Assembly: GCA_020053595.1 (NCBI GenBank)
Contig: JAGVMV010000010.1
Span: 44,189-108,188 of the forward strand
Direction: 5' to 3'
Length of the DNA stretch: 64,000 nucleotides
From: Thermoleophilia bacterium
GTDB lineage: Bacteria > Actinomycetota > Thermoleophilia > BMS3ABIN01
Shown here: positions 17,081-26,363 of the stretch, in pieces
Layout of the letters: every line of letters begins with the position of its first letter
Position numbering within the stretch: the first letter of the stretch is position 1
The notes under the pieces: model-generated
The model's database searches: none
What the model was told of the DNA's origin: nothing
What the model saw: the letters and a program-made list of their open reading frames with translations, nothing else
Made by a program: the position numbers and the translations under genes

Positions 17081-17732
17081 CAGGCCAGGCCGCCGCCAAA
17101 GCTTCGCGCGCCAGTTCTCCAACCGACCGTTGCACCAGCTCGCCGTTTTCATAGATAGTCAGCTTCCCGTCATCGTCGGTCAGGCCGCCGATGGTTTCCC
17201 TGACATTGACTCCGGCCCGCGACGCAGCCCAGACAGCCATTCCCCTGACCTCAGGGTCTTCGTTTCCCAGGGAATCCCTGATAATCCTGTCGCTGCCGGC
17301 TATGCCGGTAATGCCCGCTTCTCCCATTCTTCCGGCGGCCCGGAGAACTCCTTTGAGGAAGACCTTCTCCTCATCCTCGGAGTGGAGGGAGATGATAATC
17401 GGCGGGATGTCGGGAAACTGCCGGGGAGCGGCGATAGCGATTTCCGCCAACAGCTCCGGGGCGCTCCAGCCCATGCCACCCGACTCCTCCCGCGCCGACC
17501 AGAGAATCCTTTGCACTGTGTTGCGGACCGACGCCTGGTTCTCTTTCGCTACGGCAGCCGCCGCCGCGCCGATCGCCTCGATGGCACGCCAGCACAAAAG
17601 CTCATCCTTGTTATAGGCCAGCGCGACGAGTTTTCCAAAGGTGCGTTTGTCAGCGCTGGCGAGTTCCGCCACGCGCGCATAGTCACCGGCGAGCAATGCC
17701 TGTTTGAGTTCGTTCTTGAGGGATGGGGCCAT
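17070..17732 (-). CDS. HEAT-like repeat protein (DVU0298 type)
   Basis: A 220-residue all-helical protein matching a family known from Desulfovibrio (DVU0298) and other anaerobes. Typical segments are LLCWRAIEAIGAAAAAVA, QRILWSAREESGGMGWSAPE and NEDPEVRGMAVWAASRAGV, which form HEAT/Armadillo-like repeats. Family members occur in sulfate reducers and other anaerobes without a defined role. The 3' end overlaps the convergent nucleotidyltransferase gene by 11 bases. It lies downstream of ugd but 123 bases away, so it may be transcribed separately. Confidence 0.7.
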   Translation of the reverse strand: MAPSLKNELKQALLAGDYARVAELASADKRTFGKLVALAYNKDELLCWRAIEAIGAAAAAVAKENQASVRNTVQRILWSAREESGGMGWSAPELLAEIAIAAPRQFPDIPPIIISLHSEDEEKVFLKGVLRAAGRMGEAGITGIAGSDRIIRDSLGNEDPEVRGMAVWAASRAGVNVRETIGGLTDDDGKLTIYENGELVQRSVGELAREALAAAWPVRT

Positions 17733-17855
17733 AGGGAGATTTTAACCGCACAAAGGCCGGGTGAAACCAGTTGAAGCTGTTTACGGCGCAGGATATGCAG
17801 CCGGGTTGACGCTGCTGCCTGCTGAAGCCACGACAGGATCATCCGATTGGTTTTG

Positions 17856-19151
17856 CTACGAGCGGCCGATCCCCTCGTAGGTAAATCCGGCGTCTCGTAT
17901 CTTCTGCGGGTCGAGGAAGTTACGTCCGTCAATGATCAGGGGGCGGCGCATCAGCTTCTTCATCTGCTCTAGTGGCAGGTCGGAGAACTCGTCCCATTCG
18001 GTGACCAGTACGACCGCGTCGCTGTCCCTGACGGCCGAGAGGATGTCGTCGCAGAGCAGTATGCCGCGGACAGCTTTGGCGGCATACGGAATCGCTACCG
18101 GGTCGTAGGCCTTGACCAGGGCGCCGTCGCCAAGAAGCCGGGAAGCCAGGACGATTGAAGATGCTTCACGCAGGTCGCTGGTATTGGGCTTGAAGGCCAG
18201 CCCGAGCAATGCGATGGTCTTGTCGGTCAGCGTGCCCAGGTGTTTCTGGAGCTTGTTGACTACCCGTCGCTTCTGCAGCTCGTTCACTTCGATAACGGCG
18301 GTGAGCAGCTGGAAATGATAGCCCGAGTTGCCGGCGATCTGTTTCAGAGCCGTCACGTCCTTGGGAAAACAGGAGCCGCCAAAACCGATCCCGGCGTTGA
18401 GGAAGTGCTTGCCGATGCGCTGGTCATAGCCCATGCCGTCGGCAACCACGGTTACATCGGCGCCAACTTCCTCACAGACGTTGGCGATTTCATTGATGAA
18501 AGAGATCTTTGTCGCCAAAAAGGCGTTCGAGGCGTACTTGATCATCTCCGCCGTGGGAATGTTTGTCCTGAGGACAGGAGTATCCACGTTTTTGTAGAGG
18601 GCTGCCACTTTCTCGCCCGCCTCGGCATTGCGTGAGCCGATAACCACACGATCAGGGTTCAGAAAATCCTCGATGGCCGAACCCTCGCGTAAAAACTCAG
18701 GATTGGATACATAGTCAATATTGGTCACTTCCTGCCGGGCCAGTTCGGAGCTTATTTTGTTGCCGGTACCTACCGGAACTGTACTTTTCATCACCAGGAT
18801 ATGGTGGTCGGTGGAGAGCCCGGGCAGCGCCGACATCACAGCGAAGACGCGGCTCAGGTCGGCGTCCCCGGTAAAGGTCGGAGGCGTGTCAACGGCGATG
18901 AAAACCAGTTCACAGCGATCGAAAATGTCTGAAAGTGAAGTGGTGAAGGTCATGCGTTCGCGGTTTTTCTCGATCAGCTCGGGAAGGCCCGGTTCGTAGA
19001 TGGGGATCTGCCCCTCCTTGAGCGCCGCGATCTTTTCGCCGTCGATATCCATGCACACGACATGGTTGCCGAGTTCGGCCAGGCAGGTGCCCGTAACCAG
19101 GCCTACATAGCCAATACCGATCATGCCTACATGTGTAATTTCAGCTGTCAT
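17856..19151 (-). CDS. ugd: UDP-glucose 6-dehydrogenase
   Basis: A 431-residue enzyme that oxidises UDP-glucose to UDP-glucuronate with NAD. The Rossmann start is GMIGIGYVGLVTGTCLAELG. The catalytic cysteine region is GIGFGGSCFPKDVTALK (about residues 252-268). The C-terminal UDP-binding domain follows (LLGLAFKPNTSDLREASSI). It overlaps the upstream LCP gene by ATGA, so the two are translationally coupled. UDP-glucuronate would feed an envelope polysaccharide that the LCP enzyme could attach to peptidoglycan. Confidence 0.95.
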   Translation of the reverse strand: MTAEITHVGMIGIGYVGLVTGTCLAELGNHVVCMDIDGEKIAALKEGQIPIYEPGLPELIEKNRERMTFTTSLSDIFDRCELVFIAVDTPPTFTGDADLSRVFAVMSALPGLSTDHHILVMKSTVPVGTGNKISSELARQEVTNIDYVSNPEFLREGSAIEDFLNPDRVVIGSRNAEAGEKVAALYKNVDTPVLRTNIPTAEMIKYASNAFLATKISFINEIANVCEEVGADVTVVADGMGYDQRIGKHFLNAGIGFGGSCFPKDVTALKQIAGNSGYHFQLLTAVIEVNELQKRRVVNKLQKHLGTLTDKTIALLGLAFKPNTSDLREASSIVLASRLLGDGALVKAYDPVAIPYAAKAVRGILLCDDILSAVRDSDAVVLVTEWDEFSDLPLEQMKKLMRRPLIIDGRNFLDPQKIRDAGFTYEGIGRS

Positions 19152-20911
19152 ACTACCGGTTTAAATGAGATTGCCAGCTGGACCATTGTGTCCTCAGCGA
19201 GCGAGCTTTGCAGGGAATTGCTGATCCAGCAGACCACATCGCCGTCCTGCCAGGCCAGATATCTGAGCTTGTCGTTGGCATAGTAGAATCGATAGTTCTT
19301 TCCGTTTATTTCGCGCTCCAGTGTCGGCTTCTCCAGGAGCGGCGCATTGGTAAAGGTCGTCTCCATGATACCCCAACTGTTGCCGGCCTCATTCTCGACT
19401 ACCACCTTGAGGGCCGGCCTGGGGCCATCGTCAGTCTGGATTTCGTAGTTATGGAAATCCACGTAATCAAACTCGGCCGGGAAGCTGGTTGGCTTCTGAA
19501 CCGGGAACGGCAGCTGCAGCGAAGCCGCCTGCCAGCTGCGGCGGTTGTCCTCGGAGTCCTGCTCGAAGTGCAGCGCCGCCTTCACTTCCGGCTGTTTCTC
19601 GGTCAGCTGACCCTCGAAGCCGGTGCCGACTGCGATTAGTATCTGGGTCTTGGTCTTCTGCTCGGAAGGCATCGGCGAGACCACGGCCGGCTTGAACAGG
19701 GTGGCCAATTCATCGGCTGCGGCCTGATTACCCTCGCGGAAGTATATCTGATTCTCGACGTAGCTGTTATTGGCGTTGCCGCCGATTTCCACCGAAGTGC
19801 AACCCTTCTGCCTGAGCAGATTAGCCGCCACCGTGGCGGCGCCCTCGACACCGTTGCCGTTCAGGATTTCGAAGGACAATTTTTTTGTATTTTCAGAAGG
19901 CATCTGTGCGATCGCCGCTCCCGGTACCTGTGGCTCAGGTTTTTCAAACGCCGGTGATACAAACTGTTCGATCGTGGAGGAGAACGCCTGTTTGGCGATG
20001 GCTACATATTCGCCCGACGCGCCGCCTGCTTTTTCATCCACCGGCGCCTGGATCTGATAGATGCGGTCGCGGCTCAGGCCCATAATGAATTTGGTCAGGG
20101 AGAGCACGTCGCTGCGTCCGATATCCGAGGTGGTGTTGCTGGCGAAGACATCGGCCAGCTCAGGGATCTTGGTCAGGTTGCCCCACTTCATCGATTGCGA
20201 CTTGGCGTCGTTGATGAACAGCTGCTGGCGGGCGATCCGCACAAAATCACTGTCGGTGTGCCGGAAGCGCACGTAGGCGAGAGCATCCCTTCCATTAAGT
20301 TTCTGGTATCCGGGATAAATATCGATGGGCTCGTATGTTTGCCCCCAGAGGGCATCGCTGTTGTCGTTGAAATAGCGGCGATCGACGTCCACATAAACAC
20401 CACCGAGGGCGTCCACGGCTTTTTCGAAGCCGGTGTAGTCGACGATGATGAAATGGTGAACCGGCTGATCAGTGAGGTCCCGGACTGTTTCAATCGCCAG
20501 TGGCGCGCCGCCGATGGCATAGGCCGTGTTGATCTTGTCCTTGCCCACGCCAGGGATATCGACGATCGTATCCCTGGGAATGGACAGGCTCGACATGCAC
20601 TCACCCTGGGGATTCATGCGAACCAGCATTATCGTGTCGGAGCGCATGTTGGAACCATCCGGGTCGGAATCGGCGCCCATGACCAGAATATTCTCAGGCT
20701 CGTCGGGAAGGGGGATGTCCAGCTGCTGCCTGGCTTCGTAAACGACTTCAGTGTCGATGCCGATCTTGCCGAGCGTGTGATAGACGAATATAAAGCCGGC
20801 GATGCCGACGCTGAGGATTATCACCAGAAGAGATAGGACGGTCCACTTGAGAATTCTCTTCCAGAGCGCTGGCTTTCTGTAATGCGTCCCGCGTTTTGGA
20901 AACAAACCCAT
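19148..20911 (-). CDS. LytR-CpsA-Psr (LCP) family cell-wall ligase
   Basis: A 587-residue membrane-anchored protein. After a basic N-terminus and one membrane helix (LLVIILSVGIAGFIFVYHTLG), the LCP domain spans about residues 75-260. It has RSDTIMLVRMNP, SLSIPRDTIVDIPG with the two catalytic arginines and aspartates, and ALAYVRFRHTDSDFVRIARQQ. A LytR_C domain follows (SFEILNGNGVEGAATVAANLL, about residues 345-420). The last 150 residues are a further domain of unknown type. LCP enzymes move undecaprenyl-linked polymers onto peptidoglycan. The overlap with ugd supports joint expression. Confidence 0.9.
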   Translation of the reverse strand: MGLFPKRGTHYRKPALWKRILKWTVLSLLVIILSVGIAGFIFVYHTLGKIGIDTEVVYEARQQLDIPLPDEPENILVMGADSDPDGSNMRSDTIMLVRMNPQGECMSSLSIPRDTIVDIPGVGKDKINTAYAIGGAPLAIETVRDLTDQPVHHFIIVDYTGFEKAVDALGGVYVDVDRRYFNDNSDALWGQTYEPIDIYPGYQKLNGRDALAYVRFRHTDSDFVRIARQQLFINDAKSQSMKWGNLTKIPELADVFASNTTSDIGRSDVLSLTKFIMGLSRDRIYQIQAPVDEKAGGASGEYVAIAKQAFSSTIEQFVSPAFEKPEPQVPGAAIAQMPSENTKKLSFEILNGNGVEGAATVAANLLRQKGCTSVEIGGNANNSYVENQIYFREGNQAAADELATLFKPAVVSPMPSEQKTKTQILIAVGTGFEGQLTEKQPEVKAALHFEQDSEDNRRSWQAASLQLPFPVQKPTSFPAEFDYVDFHNYEIQTDDGPRPALKVVVENEAGNSWGIMETTFTNAPLLEKPTLEREINGKNYRFYYANDKLRYLAWQDGDVVCWISNSLQSSLAEDTMVQLAISFKPVV

Positions 20912-20938
20912 AGCCTTTGTCGAAGATCGTTCTTGACT

Positions 20939-20961
20939 GAAAAAAGCCTCTTCCAGAGGCT
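20939..20961 (-). terminator. Rho-independent terminator after the GT4 gene
   Basis: On the minus strand AGCCTCT-GGA-AGAGGCT (plus positions 20945-20961) forms a perfect 7-bp stem with a 3-base loop followed by a run of T. It lies between the GT4 gene that starts at 22032 and the LCP gene that starts at 20911, so it separates the two transcription units. Confidence 0.75.
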
Positions 20962-21009
20962 AGGACCGTCGTCAATTATAGCGCACGGGCTTCATTCCTG
21001 ACAAGAACG

Positions 21010-22032
21010 TCAGCCCACGGCTACCTCATTGTACACTTTCTCGTAGCCATCGGTGCACTTGCCAACGCTGAATTTGTCCTGCACATAGCGACGACAGGCC
21101 GCTGGATCGATCTCGTCGAGGCGTCCCAGGGCTTCGACCATTTCGTCGGTGTCGTTCACCAGAAAACCGGAGATCCCATCAGCCACCACTTCTGGTACGG
21201 AGCCCCCAGGAAAGGCGATAACCGGTGTACCTGCCGCCATCGCCTCGATCATGACCAGCCCGAACGGCTCCGGCCACTGGATCGGGAAGAGAAAGGCCCT
21301 GGCTTTCGAAAATAGATTCCATTTCTCCGTCAGGCTCACCTCGCCGACGAACTTTATCTGCTCCCCGTCGATCTGGGGTTTGATAACGGTCTCGTAGTAA
21401 TCGCGGTTCTGGTGCTGGATGGCGCCGGCGATTACCAGCTTCTGGCCGGTGCGATGAGCCACCTCGATGGCTGTATGAAAACCCTTATCCGCGCAGAGCC
21501 GGCCGAAGGCCAGGAGATAATCCTCCTTCTCGTCCTTGCTCCGGAAGGTCCAGCCGTCGATGTCGATCGGGTTGTAGACAGTGCCCGCGTGCTGCAGGTC
21601 GGGGCAGCAGCTGCGCTGATAATCGCTGATGCTGACATAATGCGCCGAATTGCGGAATGTCTGGTAAAAGCGGCAGGTGTCGGGTGTAAAGGGCCCATGC
21701 AGGGTATGCACCATGGGTGTGTCCAGGAATTGGGCGAAGGCGATGGCGGCATAGCCGCTGTGATCGTGGATGATATCGAATTCACCGGCACGCCGCAGGC
21801 AGCCGGCCACCTGCTGCAGATCGTACAGGGTCTCGCCGATGCGGTCTGGCATCTGCTCATCAAAGGTGGCGACAAGCCTGGCTTTCGTCGTCGAATCGCC
21901 GCTGGCGAAGAGGGTGACCTCGTGTCCCCGTTCAACCAGCTCTTCGGTGAGGTAATGCACCACCCACTCGATTCCGCCGTATCCGGCGGGAGGTATTTTG
22001 ATCCAGGGTGGAGCCAGCATCGCTATCTTCAC
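21010..22032 (-). CDS. GT4 family glycosyltransferase
   Basis: A 340-residue retaining glycosyltransferase. The N-terminal acceptor domain begins KIAMLAPPWIKIPPAGYGG and has the typical GYGGIEWVVHYLTEELVERGHEV stretch. The donor-domain E-x7-E motif is in PEPFGLVMIEAMAAGTPVIA (about residues 258-277). A conserved ending with EVVADGISGFLV follows. Relatives are often annotated as glucosyltransferases or mannosyltransferases of glycolipid or mannosylglycerate pathways; the sugar and acceptor cannot be told here. It is followed by a strong terminator. Confidence 0.85.
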   Translation of the reverse strand: MKIAMLAPPWIKIPPAGYGGIEWVVHYLTEELVERGHEVTLFASGDSTTKARLVATFDEQMPDRIGETLYDLQQVAGCLRRAGEFDIIHDHSGYAAIAFAQFLDTPMVHTLHGPFTPDTCRFYQTFRNSAHYVSISDYQRSCCPDLQHAGTVYNPIDIDGWTFRSKDEKEDYLLAFGRLCADKGFHTAIEVAHRTGQKLVIAGAIQHQNRDYYETVIKPQIDGEQIKFVGEVSLTEKWNLFSKARAFLFPIQWPEPFGLVMIEAMAAGTPVIAFPGGSVPEVVADGISGFLVNDTDEMVEALGRLDEIDPAACRRYVQDKFSVGKCTDGYEKVYNEVAVG

Positions 22033-22119
22033 GGTACCTCACAAAGTCGGTTTTTGGGGCAGCCCTCCCCGGATGCGCCGGGAGTCGGCCAGGGAATTTT
22101 TACCCCGGCCGGTTATATT

Positions 22120-23157
22120 CTAATCCAGATCGAGGAGGCGGGCGACGCTTTCGGTGATATAGGCGATGATCTCGTCGATGGTTTCGCCTTCCGCGGTGAA
22201 GCCGGCCGCCTGATTGTGGCCGCCACCGCCCTTGGCCCTGGCGATCGACTGCACATTCAGCTCCTCGGAGGATGAGCGCAGGCTGACCCGGTAATGAATC
22301 TGCGCGGGATCCTTATCGCCCGGTTCAACCGAACCAGGTGGCCGGGCATATATCAGCGAGGCAACGAGCACGCCTTCGATGGCCCTGAGATTATCCACCA
22401 GGCCTTCGGTGAGTCCGTTGTCGGCTCCGGCCGACTCAAAGTCGCCGCGATCGAGGACGCCGATGGCCAGCCTGCCTTCGCAGGCGATGGTCATGTTGGT
22501 CAAAAGGCGACAGAGCAGCCGGGTCTTGGCGAGGGTTACAGTCTCATATACCTGGTGGAAGATGGCCGTGTGATCGACGCCGCGGCTGATCAGGTCGGCC
22601 GCCACCCGGAAAGTAGTGGCGGAGGCCGAGGAATACTGAAAGCGGCCGCTGTCCACCAGGATGCCGGTGTAGATTGCTTCGCAGATCTCATGGGTCAATT
22701 CCATCTGCAATTTCTTCAGAATGAAATAGAGGATCTCGGCCGTTGAGCTGGCTCCGCTAATCACCAGGTTCAGCGTGCCGAAGCGGGTGTTGTCGGCATG
22801 GTGGTCGATGTTGATGATCCGTGGCGCCGCCTCGACCAGGTCCTGATTGCCGATTCGCTCAGCGCTTCCGCAATCCACAGCTATGAGAGTGCGGCTGGCG
22901 GCATCTTCGGGAGGGTGGCCGAAATATATATCATCAAGACCTCTCAGCCATCGGTACTCAGGCGCTATGGGCGCCGTGTCCGCCAGGTACATGCGGCTGT
23001 CCGCGCCCAGCTGAATCATCGAACGGTGCATGGCGATCAGGCAGCCAAGGGCGTCGCCATCGGGCTTGACGTGGCAGGTCACCAGCACGCGCCGCTCACC
23101 TCTCAACGCGTCGGCTACGGATTCCAGGGCCTGGTCTATTGATTCGGTGGCGCTCAT
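22120..23157 (-). CDS. nrnA: DHH/DHHA1 phosphoesterase, oligoribonuclease/pAp-phosphatase NrnA type
   Basis: A 345-residue soluble enzyme that trims short RNA oligonucleotides and dephosphorylates pAp. DHH motifs are present in order: HVKPDGDALGCLIAM, TLIAVDCGSAERIG and NIDHHADNTRFG. The C-terminal DHHA1 domain ends with the substrate-binding motif AKGGGGHNQAAGF. The length is normal. In many bacteria nrnA follows rbfA; here its neighbour is a membrane protein, with which it overlaps by 4 bases. Confidence 0.93.
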   Translation of the reverse strand: MSATESIDQALESVADALRGERRVLVTCHVKPDGDALGCLIAMHRSMIQLGADSRMYLADTAPIAPEYRWLRGLDDIYFGHPPEDAASRTLIAVDCGSAERIGNQDLVEAAPRIINIDHHADNTRFGTLNLVISGASSTAEILYFILKKLQMELTHEICEAIYTGILVDSGRFQYSSASATTFRVAADLISRGVDHTAIFHQVYETVTLAKTRLLCRLLTNMTIACEGRLAIGVLDRGDFESAGADNGLTEGLVDNLRAIEGVLVASLIYARPPGSVEPGDKDPAQIHYRVSLRSSSEELNVQSIARAKGGGGHNQAAGFTAEGETIDEIIAYITESVARLLDLD

Positions 23158-24233
23158 GACTGGGCAGCCGGGTCAAACTGCTTGTCCGGCGAGGCAATCG
23201 CGGCGCCGATCAGCTCGCTGTTTTCCCGCTGCAAAATGAAGCGGATCGCCAGCAACAGCAGCAAGTAGAAAGCGAAGCCCGGAATCGCACTGAACTCGTT
23301 TTTATAGAACAGGAACATCTGGCCAATAAAAATCTGCACCAATATCGAGCGTTCAAACATCTGGTATGCCTTCAGGCGAGAACGGTGTAGCAGAATTACG
23401 CCCAGGGAAATATAAAAAGCGGAAAGCATGTTCGACGCCAGGATGGCCCAGTCGGAAAAACCGAAAGCCTCCATCTGGGCGACCACCTCACCCGTGTCGA
23501 ACATCAGGTTCAATACGACTCCCATGGATCCGATCACCTGCAGAATAAAGAAGCCGGCAATGATTTTTGTGAACCAGCGGCTCAGGGTCATCTGGCGGTA
23601 CCGGCGGTAAAAACCGTCACGCGAGCGAACAAAGACGCCACGCCGTCCCGCCACGGTCGCGTCGATATTGCCCACGACCGTTATCAGCTCTCTGACCAGC
23701 GGTTCGCCGGCGTCGCATTTGTTCAGGTTGTAAAGAATCAGCTTTTTTTCTTCCTCGGTGGATGTGCCGATCGGGAGTTCCCGCATTTCATTCAGGGAGT
23801 TCACCAGGAACTCTGTCCGGGAATAATGGGCGGCTGTCAGAACCCAGCGGCCCGCGATATAGATGATGACGAAGACCGTATACATTATAGCCACGGATGG
23901 CTGGAAGAAGTAGTTGTTGTCCTGGGTGACGAACTTGCCCACCTCGTCGATGAAGAGACCGAAGCCGATGCCACCGGCGATCGTGCCCAGCGCTTCCATC
24001 ATTTTTCCCAGGAAAGTGAACATGATGATCGTGCTGGCTGCCATGAACAGACCGCCCCAGAGCACGTGGGCGATGTGAAGCACGCTGCCGCCCATCTCCG
24101 GATAGCCTGTGAGCTCCAGGAACAGACGAACCGCCAGGATTGCCACCACCGCGCTGAGCAGCCATAACTCCAGGCGGTCCATGCCACGCAGGTTCCGGTT
24201 GACTCGTTTTCTGGCGGTAGATGCTACTGACAT
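23154..24233 (-). CDS. polytopic membrane protein of unknown function
   Basis: A protein of about 359 residues with at least six hydrophobic segments; the first is LWLLSAVVAILAVRLFLEL and later ones include VLWGGLFMAASTIIMFTFLG, VAIMYTVFVIIYIAGRWVL, IIAGFFILQVIGSMGVVLNL and FYLLLLLAIRFIL. A soluble loop of about 90 residues (around 165-250) separates two membrane halves. The segment IGFGLFIDEVGKFVTQDNNYFFQP in helix three is striking but I do not know its role. The start at 24233 has GAGGAGG 14 bases upstream; a GTG at 24293 is a longer alternative. It overlaps nrnA by 4 bases and is probably cotranscribed with it. Confidence 0.65.
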   Translation of the reverse strand: MSVASTARKRVNRNLRGMDRLELWLLSAVVAILAVRLFLELTGYPEMGGSVLHIAHVLWGGLFMAASTIIMFTFLGKMMEALGTIAGGIGFGLFIDEVGKFVTQDNNYFFQPSVAIMYTVFVIIYIAGRWVLTAAHYSRTEFLVNSLNEMRELPIGTSTEEEKKLILYNLNKCDAGEPLVRELITVVGNIDATVAGRRGVFVRSRDGFYRRYRQMTLSRWFTKIIAGFFILQVIGSMGVVLNLMFDTGEVVAQMEAFGFSDWAILASNMLSAFYISLGVILLHRSRLKAYQMFERSILVQIFIGQMFLFYKNEFSAIPGFAFYLLLLLAIRFILQRENSELIGAAIASPDKQFDPAAQS

Positions 24234-24434
24234 GGATTCGGTCGGTTCCTCCTCTTTCTTGTCACCATATCTTCTTTGGTGAAGGTAATTCACCTGCCTG
24301 GAAAGTGCTTCGCCTGCTCGCTGTCACAGGGTCAGCCCTGAATCGCTTTCGTTTATTTCGGGAATGAGAACTCAGCCCAAGCCTCATTCAGGTTAATTAT
24401 CAGGAAATCTGCTGAATTCAGGTGGATTGAAGCC

Positions 24435-24460
24435 AGAATAATAGATCAATTAATTATTCT
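24435..24460. promoter_or_regulatory. inverted repeat upstream of the GGDEF/HD-GYP gene
   Basis: AGAATAAT (24435-24442) and ATTATTCT (24453-24460) are perfect inverted copies separated by 10 bases, in an AT-rich leader 44 bases before the start codon. The half-site spacing, about 18 bases centre to centre, fits a dimeric transcription factor. No regulator is identified. Confidence 0.35.
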
Positions 24461-24503
24461 TGGGGCCGACAGTTATATATCTACTTTGGGAGGCTAATCC
24501 ATC

Positions 24504-26240
24504 ATGACCGCAAAGATATTCAGAAAATCTGTTATTTATGGAATTGTCGGTGCTCTGTTAGGCGTTGTGTACGCGTTCGTTGCTGTTTTCATACTCGACC
24601 CTGTATTAGGAGTAGAGCTGCAAAAAATTCATCTGATACTGGCTCCGCTTTTGTTAGGTACAGTCGCTCTTCTTATTGGCAGGCATGCCGAGCTTCTGGA
24701 AGACGCCAAAAAACGTTTCTCAACTCTTACACAAAAGGCCATCATTGATAAACATTGGGATGTATCTTTTGAAGATGACTACATTCCCACATGTTGGGAA
24801 GTCAAGAATTGCGATAAGACCGATTGTCCGGTTCATGGAAAGCAGAATGTTCGTTGCTGGTTGGTTGCCGGTACCTTCTGCCGCGGTGAAGTCCAGGGAA
24901 AATTTGCCCAAAAGCTGGGCAGCTGCTCAAAATGCGCAATCTATCAGACTGCTCTGGCTCACAACCCGGTGAGTGAGATCAGTGAGAACTTTTACAGCTT
25001 GATGTGGGCGCTTCGTGAAAATGAGGACATGTTAGGCGAAGCTCATGACAAGCTCCAGGGCCAATACGCGGAGCTTGAAGACCATCACAAGAAAGCCAAG
25101 GAAATGGCGAATACTGACGGTCTGACGGGGCTCAAGAACCACGGTCATTTCCAGAGGTACCTTCACCACGAAGTTGACCGGGCCAGGCGTTATGAGCGCC
25201 CTCTCTCCCTGGTCATGATAGATCTCGATTTCTTCAAGCAGGTAAATGACAAGTTCGGCCATCAAAAGGGAGACGCGGTGCTTAGCCACGTCGGTAAAAT
25301 TCTCAGGGAGGAGTGCCGGGACGTAGATTACGTCGCCAGGTATGGCGGCGAGGAATTCGTCGTTGTAATGCCGGAGATAACCGCTCCCAACGCCGTCAAG
25401 GCGGCCAACAGGCTGCGCGAAAGAATCGAAGGGCTGTACCAGGAGGTCAACCTTCCGGAGCATCAAACTGGCGCGAGTCTTGGCGTAGCTGATTTTCCCG
25501 CTTGCGCGACAGACAACACCAGCCTGATTGCCGCAGCGGACGGTGCTCTGCTGTTCGCCAAGCGTCAGGGTCGAAATCGGGTTGCGTACTTCAGGGATCT
25601 TTCGGATACGGAGCTGAGCGGCGACGATCTGGACAATTTGAATAGCAGACTGGAAGGAGCGGGATTTCAGACTATCCGCGTGCTTGCCAAGGCTGTCGAT
25701 GCGAGAGATCAATATCCGGAGCACGATGTGAACAACCTCTCCAGGGTCGCTACTTCCCTGGCTAAGGAACTAAGTTTTACCCCGGATCAGATCGAGGCTC
25801 TAATACTTGCCACCAAACTTCATGATATCGGTAAAATCGGCATACCGAAGAAGATATTACAGAAAACGGAACATCTGCTGCCCGAAGAGCTTGAGATATT
25901 ACGCCAGCATCCCCGGATGGGAGAGCAAATCCTGGAGGAGGCCAATACGGTCAAGGATCTCATCGCGGCGGTCCTGTATCACCACGAACGATGGGACGGC
26001 AAGGGTTATCCGGAAGGCCTTCACGGCGAGGAGATACCACTTATGGCGCGCATCGTGGGCATTCTGGACGCGTACCGGGCGATGCGCAGTGATCGTCCCT
26101 ACAGCAAGGCATTATCTGTCAGCGAAACCATAGCCGAGCTTCGCGCGGCGGCGGGAAGCCAGTTTGATCCCAGGTTGGTAGAGATGTTTGTTCAGCAATT
26201 GGACGAAGAAGAGGGGCAACAATTACGGCAAGCGGGATAG
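24504..26240 (+). CDS. two-CW domain, GGDEF and HD-GYP signalling protein
   Basis: A 578-residue protein in the c-di-GMP system. Two N-terminal membrane helices (residues about 10-32 and 42-60) are followed by a two-CW domain with seven cysteines (C97, C103, C108, C118, C126, C141, C144). A coiled coil leads to a GGDEF domain with an intact ARYGGEEFVVVMPE. The C-terminal HD-GYP domain has LHDIGKIGIPKKI and YHHERWDGKGYPEG, both intact. It could therefore both make and break c-di-GMP, or either domain may regulate the other. The two-CW spacing is identical to that in the histidine kinase at 34638. The leader carries an inverted repeat. Confidence 0.9.
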   Translation: MTAKIFRKSVIYGIVGALLGVVYAFVAVFILDPVLGVELQKIHLILAPLLLGTVALLIGRHAELLEDAKKRFSTLTQKAIIDKHWDVSFEDDYIPTCWEVKNCDKTDCPVHGKQNVRCWLVAGTFCRGEVQGKFAQKLGSCSKCAIYQTALAHNPVSEISENFYSLMWALRENEDMLGEAHDKLQGQYAELEDHHKKAKEMANTDGLTGLKNHGHFQRYLHHEVDRARRYERPLSLVMIDLDFFKQVNDKFGHQKGDAVLSHVGKILREECRDVDYVARYGGEEFVVVMPEITAPNAVKAANRLRERIEGLYQEVNLPEHQTGASLGVADFPACATDNTSLIAAADGALLFAKRQGRNRVAYFRDLSDTELSGDDLDNLNSRLEGAGFQTIRVLAKAVDARDQYPEHDVNNLSRVATSLAKELSFTPDQIEALILATKLHDIGKIGIPKKILQKTEHLLPEELEILRQHPRMGEQILEEANTVKDLIAAVLYHHERWDGKGYPEGLHGEEIPLMARIVGILDAYRAMRSDRPYSKALSVSETIAELRAAAGSQFDPRLVEMFVQQLDEEEGQQLRQAG

Positions 26241-26273
26241 TGATCGAATACCCGTTTACTTCTCGATACGTTA

Positions 26274-26350
26274 TGGTGCCCCGAGAAGGATTCGAACCTT
26301 CGACCTACCGCTTAGGAGGCGGTCGCTCTCATCCTCTGAGCTATCGGGGC
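26274..26350 (-). tRNA. tRNA-Arg (anticodon CCT)
   Basis: On the minus strand the sequence begins GCCCCGA and ends TCGGGGC followed by ACCA, so CCA is encoded. All arms fold: the D-arm GCTC/GAGC, the anticodon arm ACCGC/GCGGT with loop CTCCTAA, and the T-arm GAAGG/CCTTC with loop TTCGAAT. The anticodon CCT reads AGG. The variable loop is short (AGGTC), as expected for a class I tRNA. Confidence 0.95.
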
Positions 26351-26363
26351 GTGGGGTAAATCG

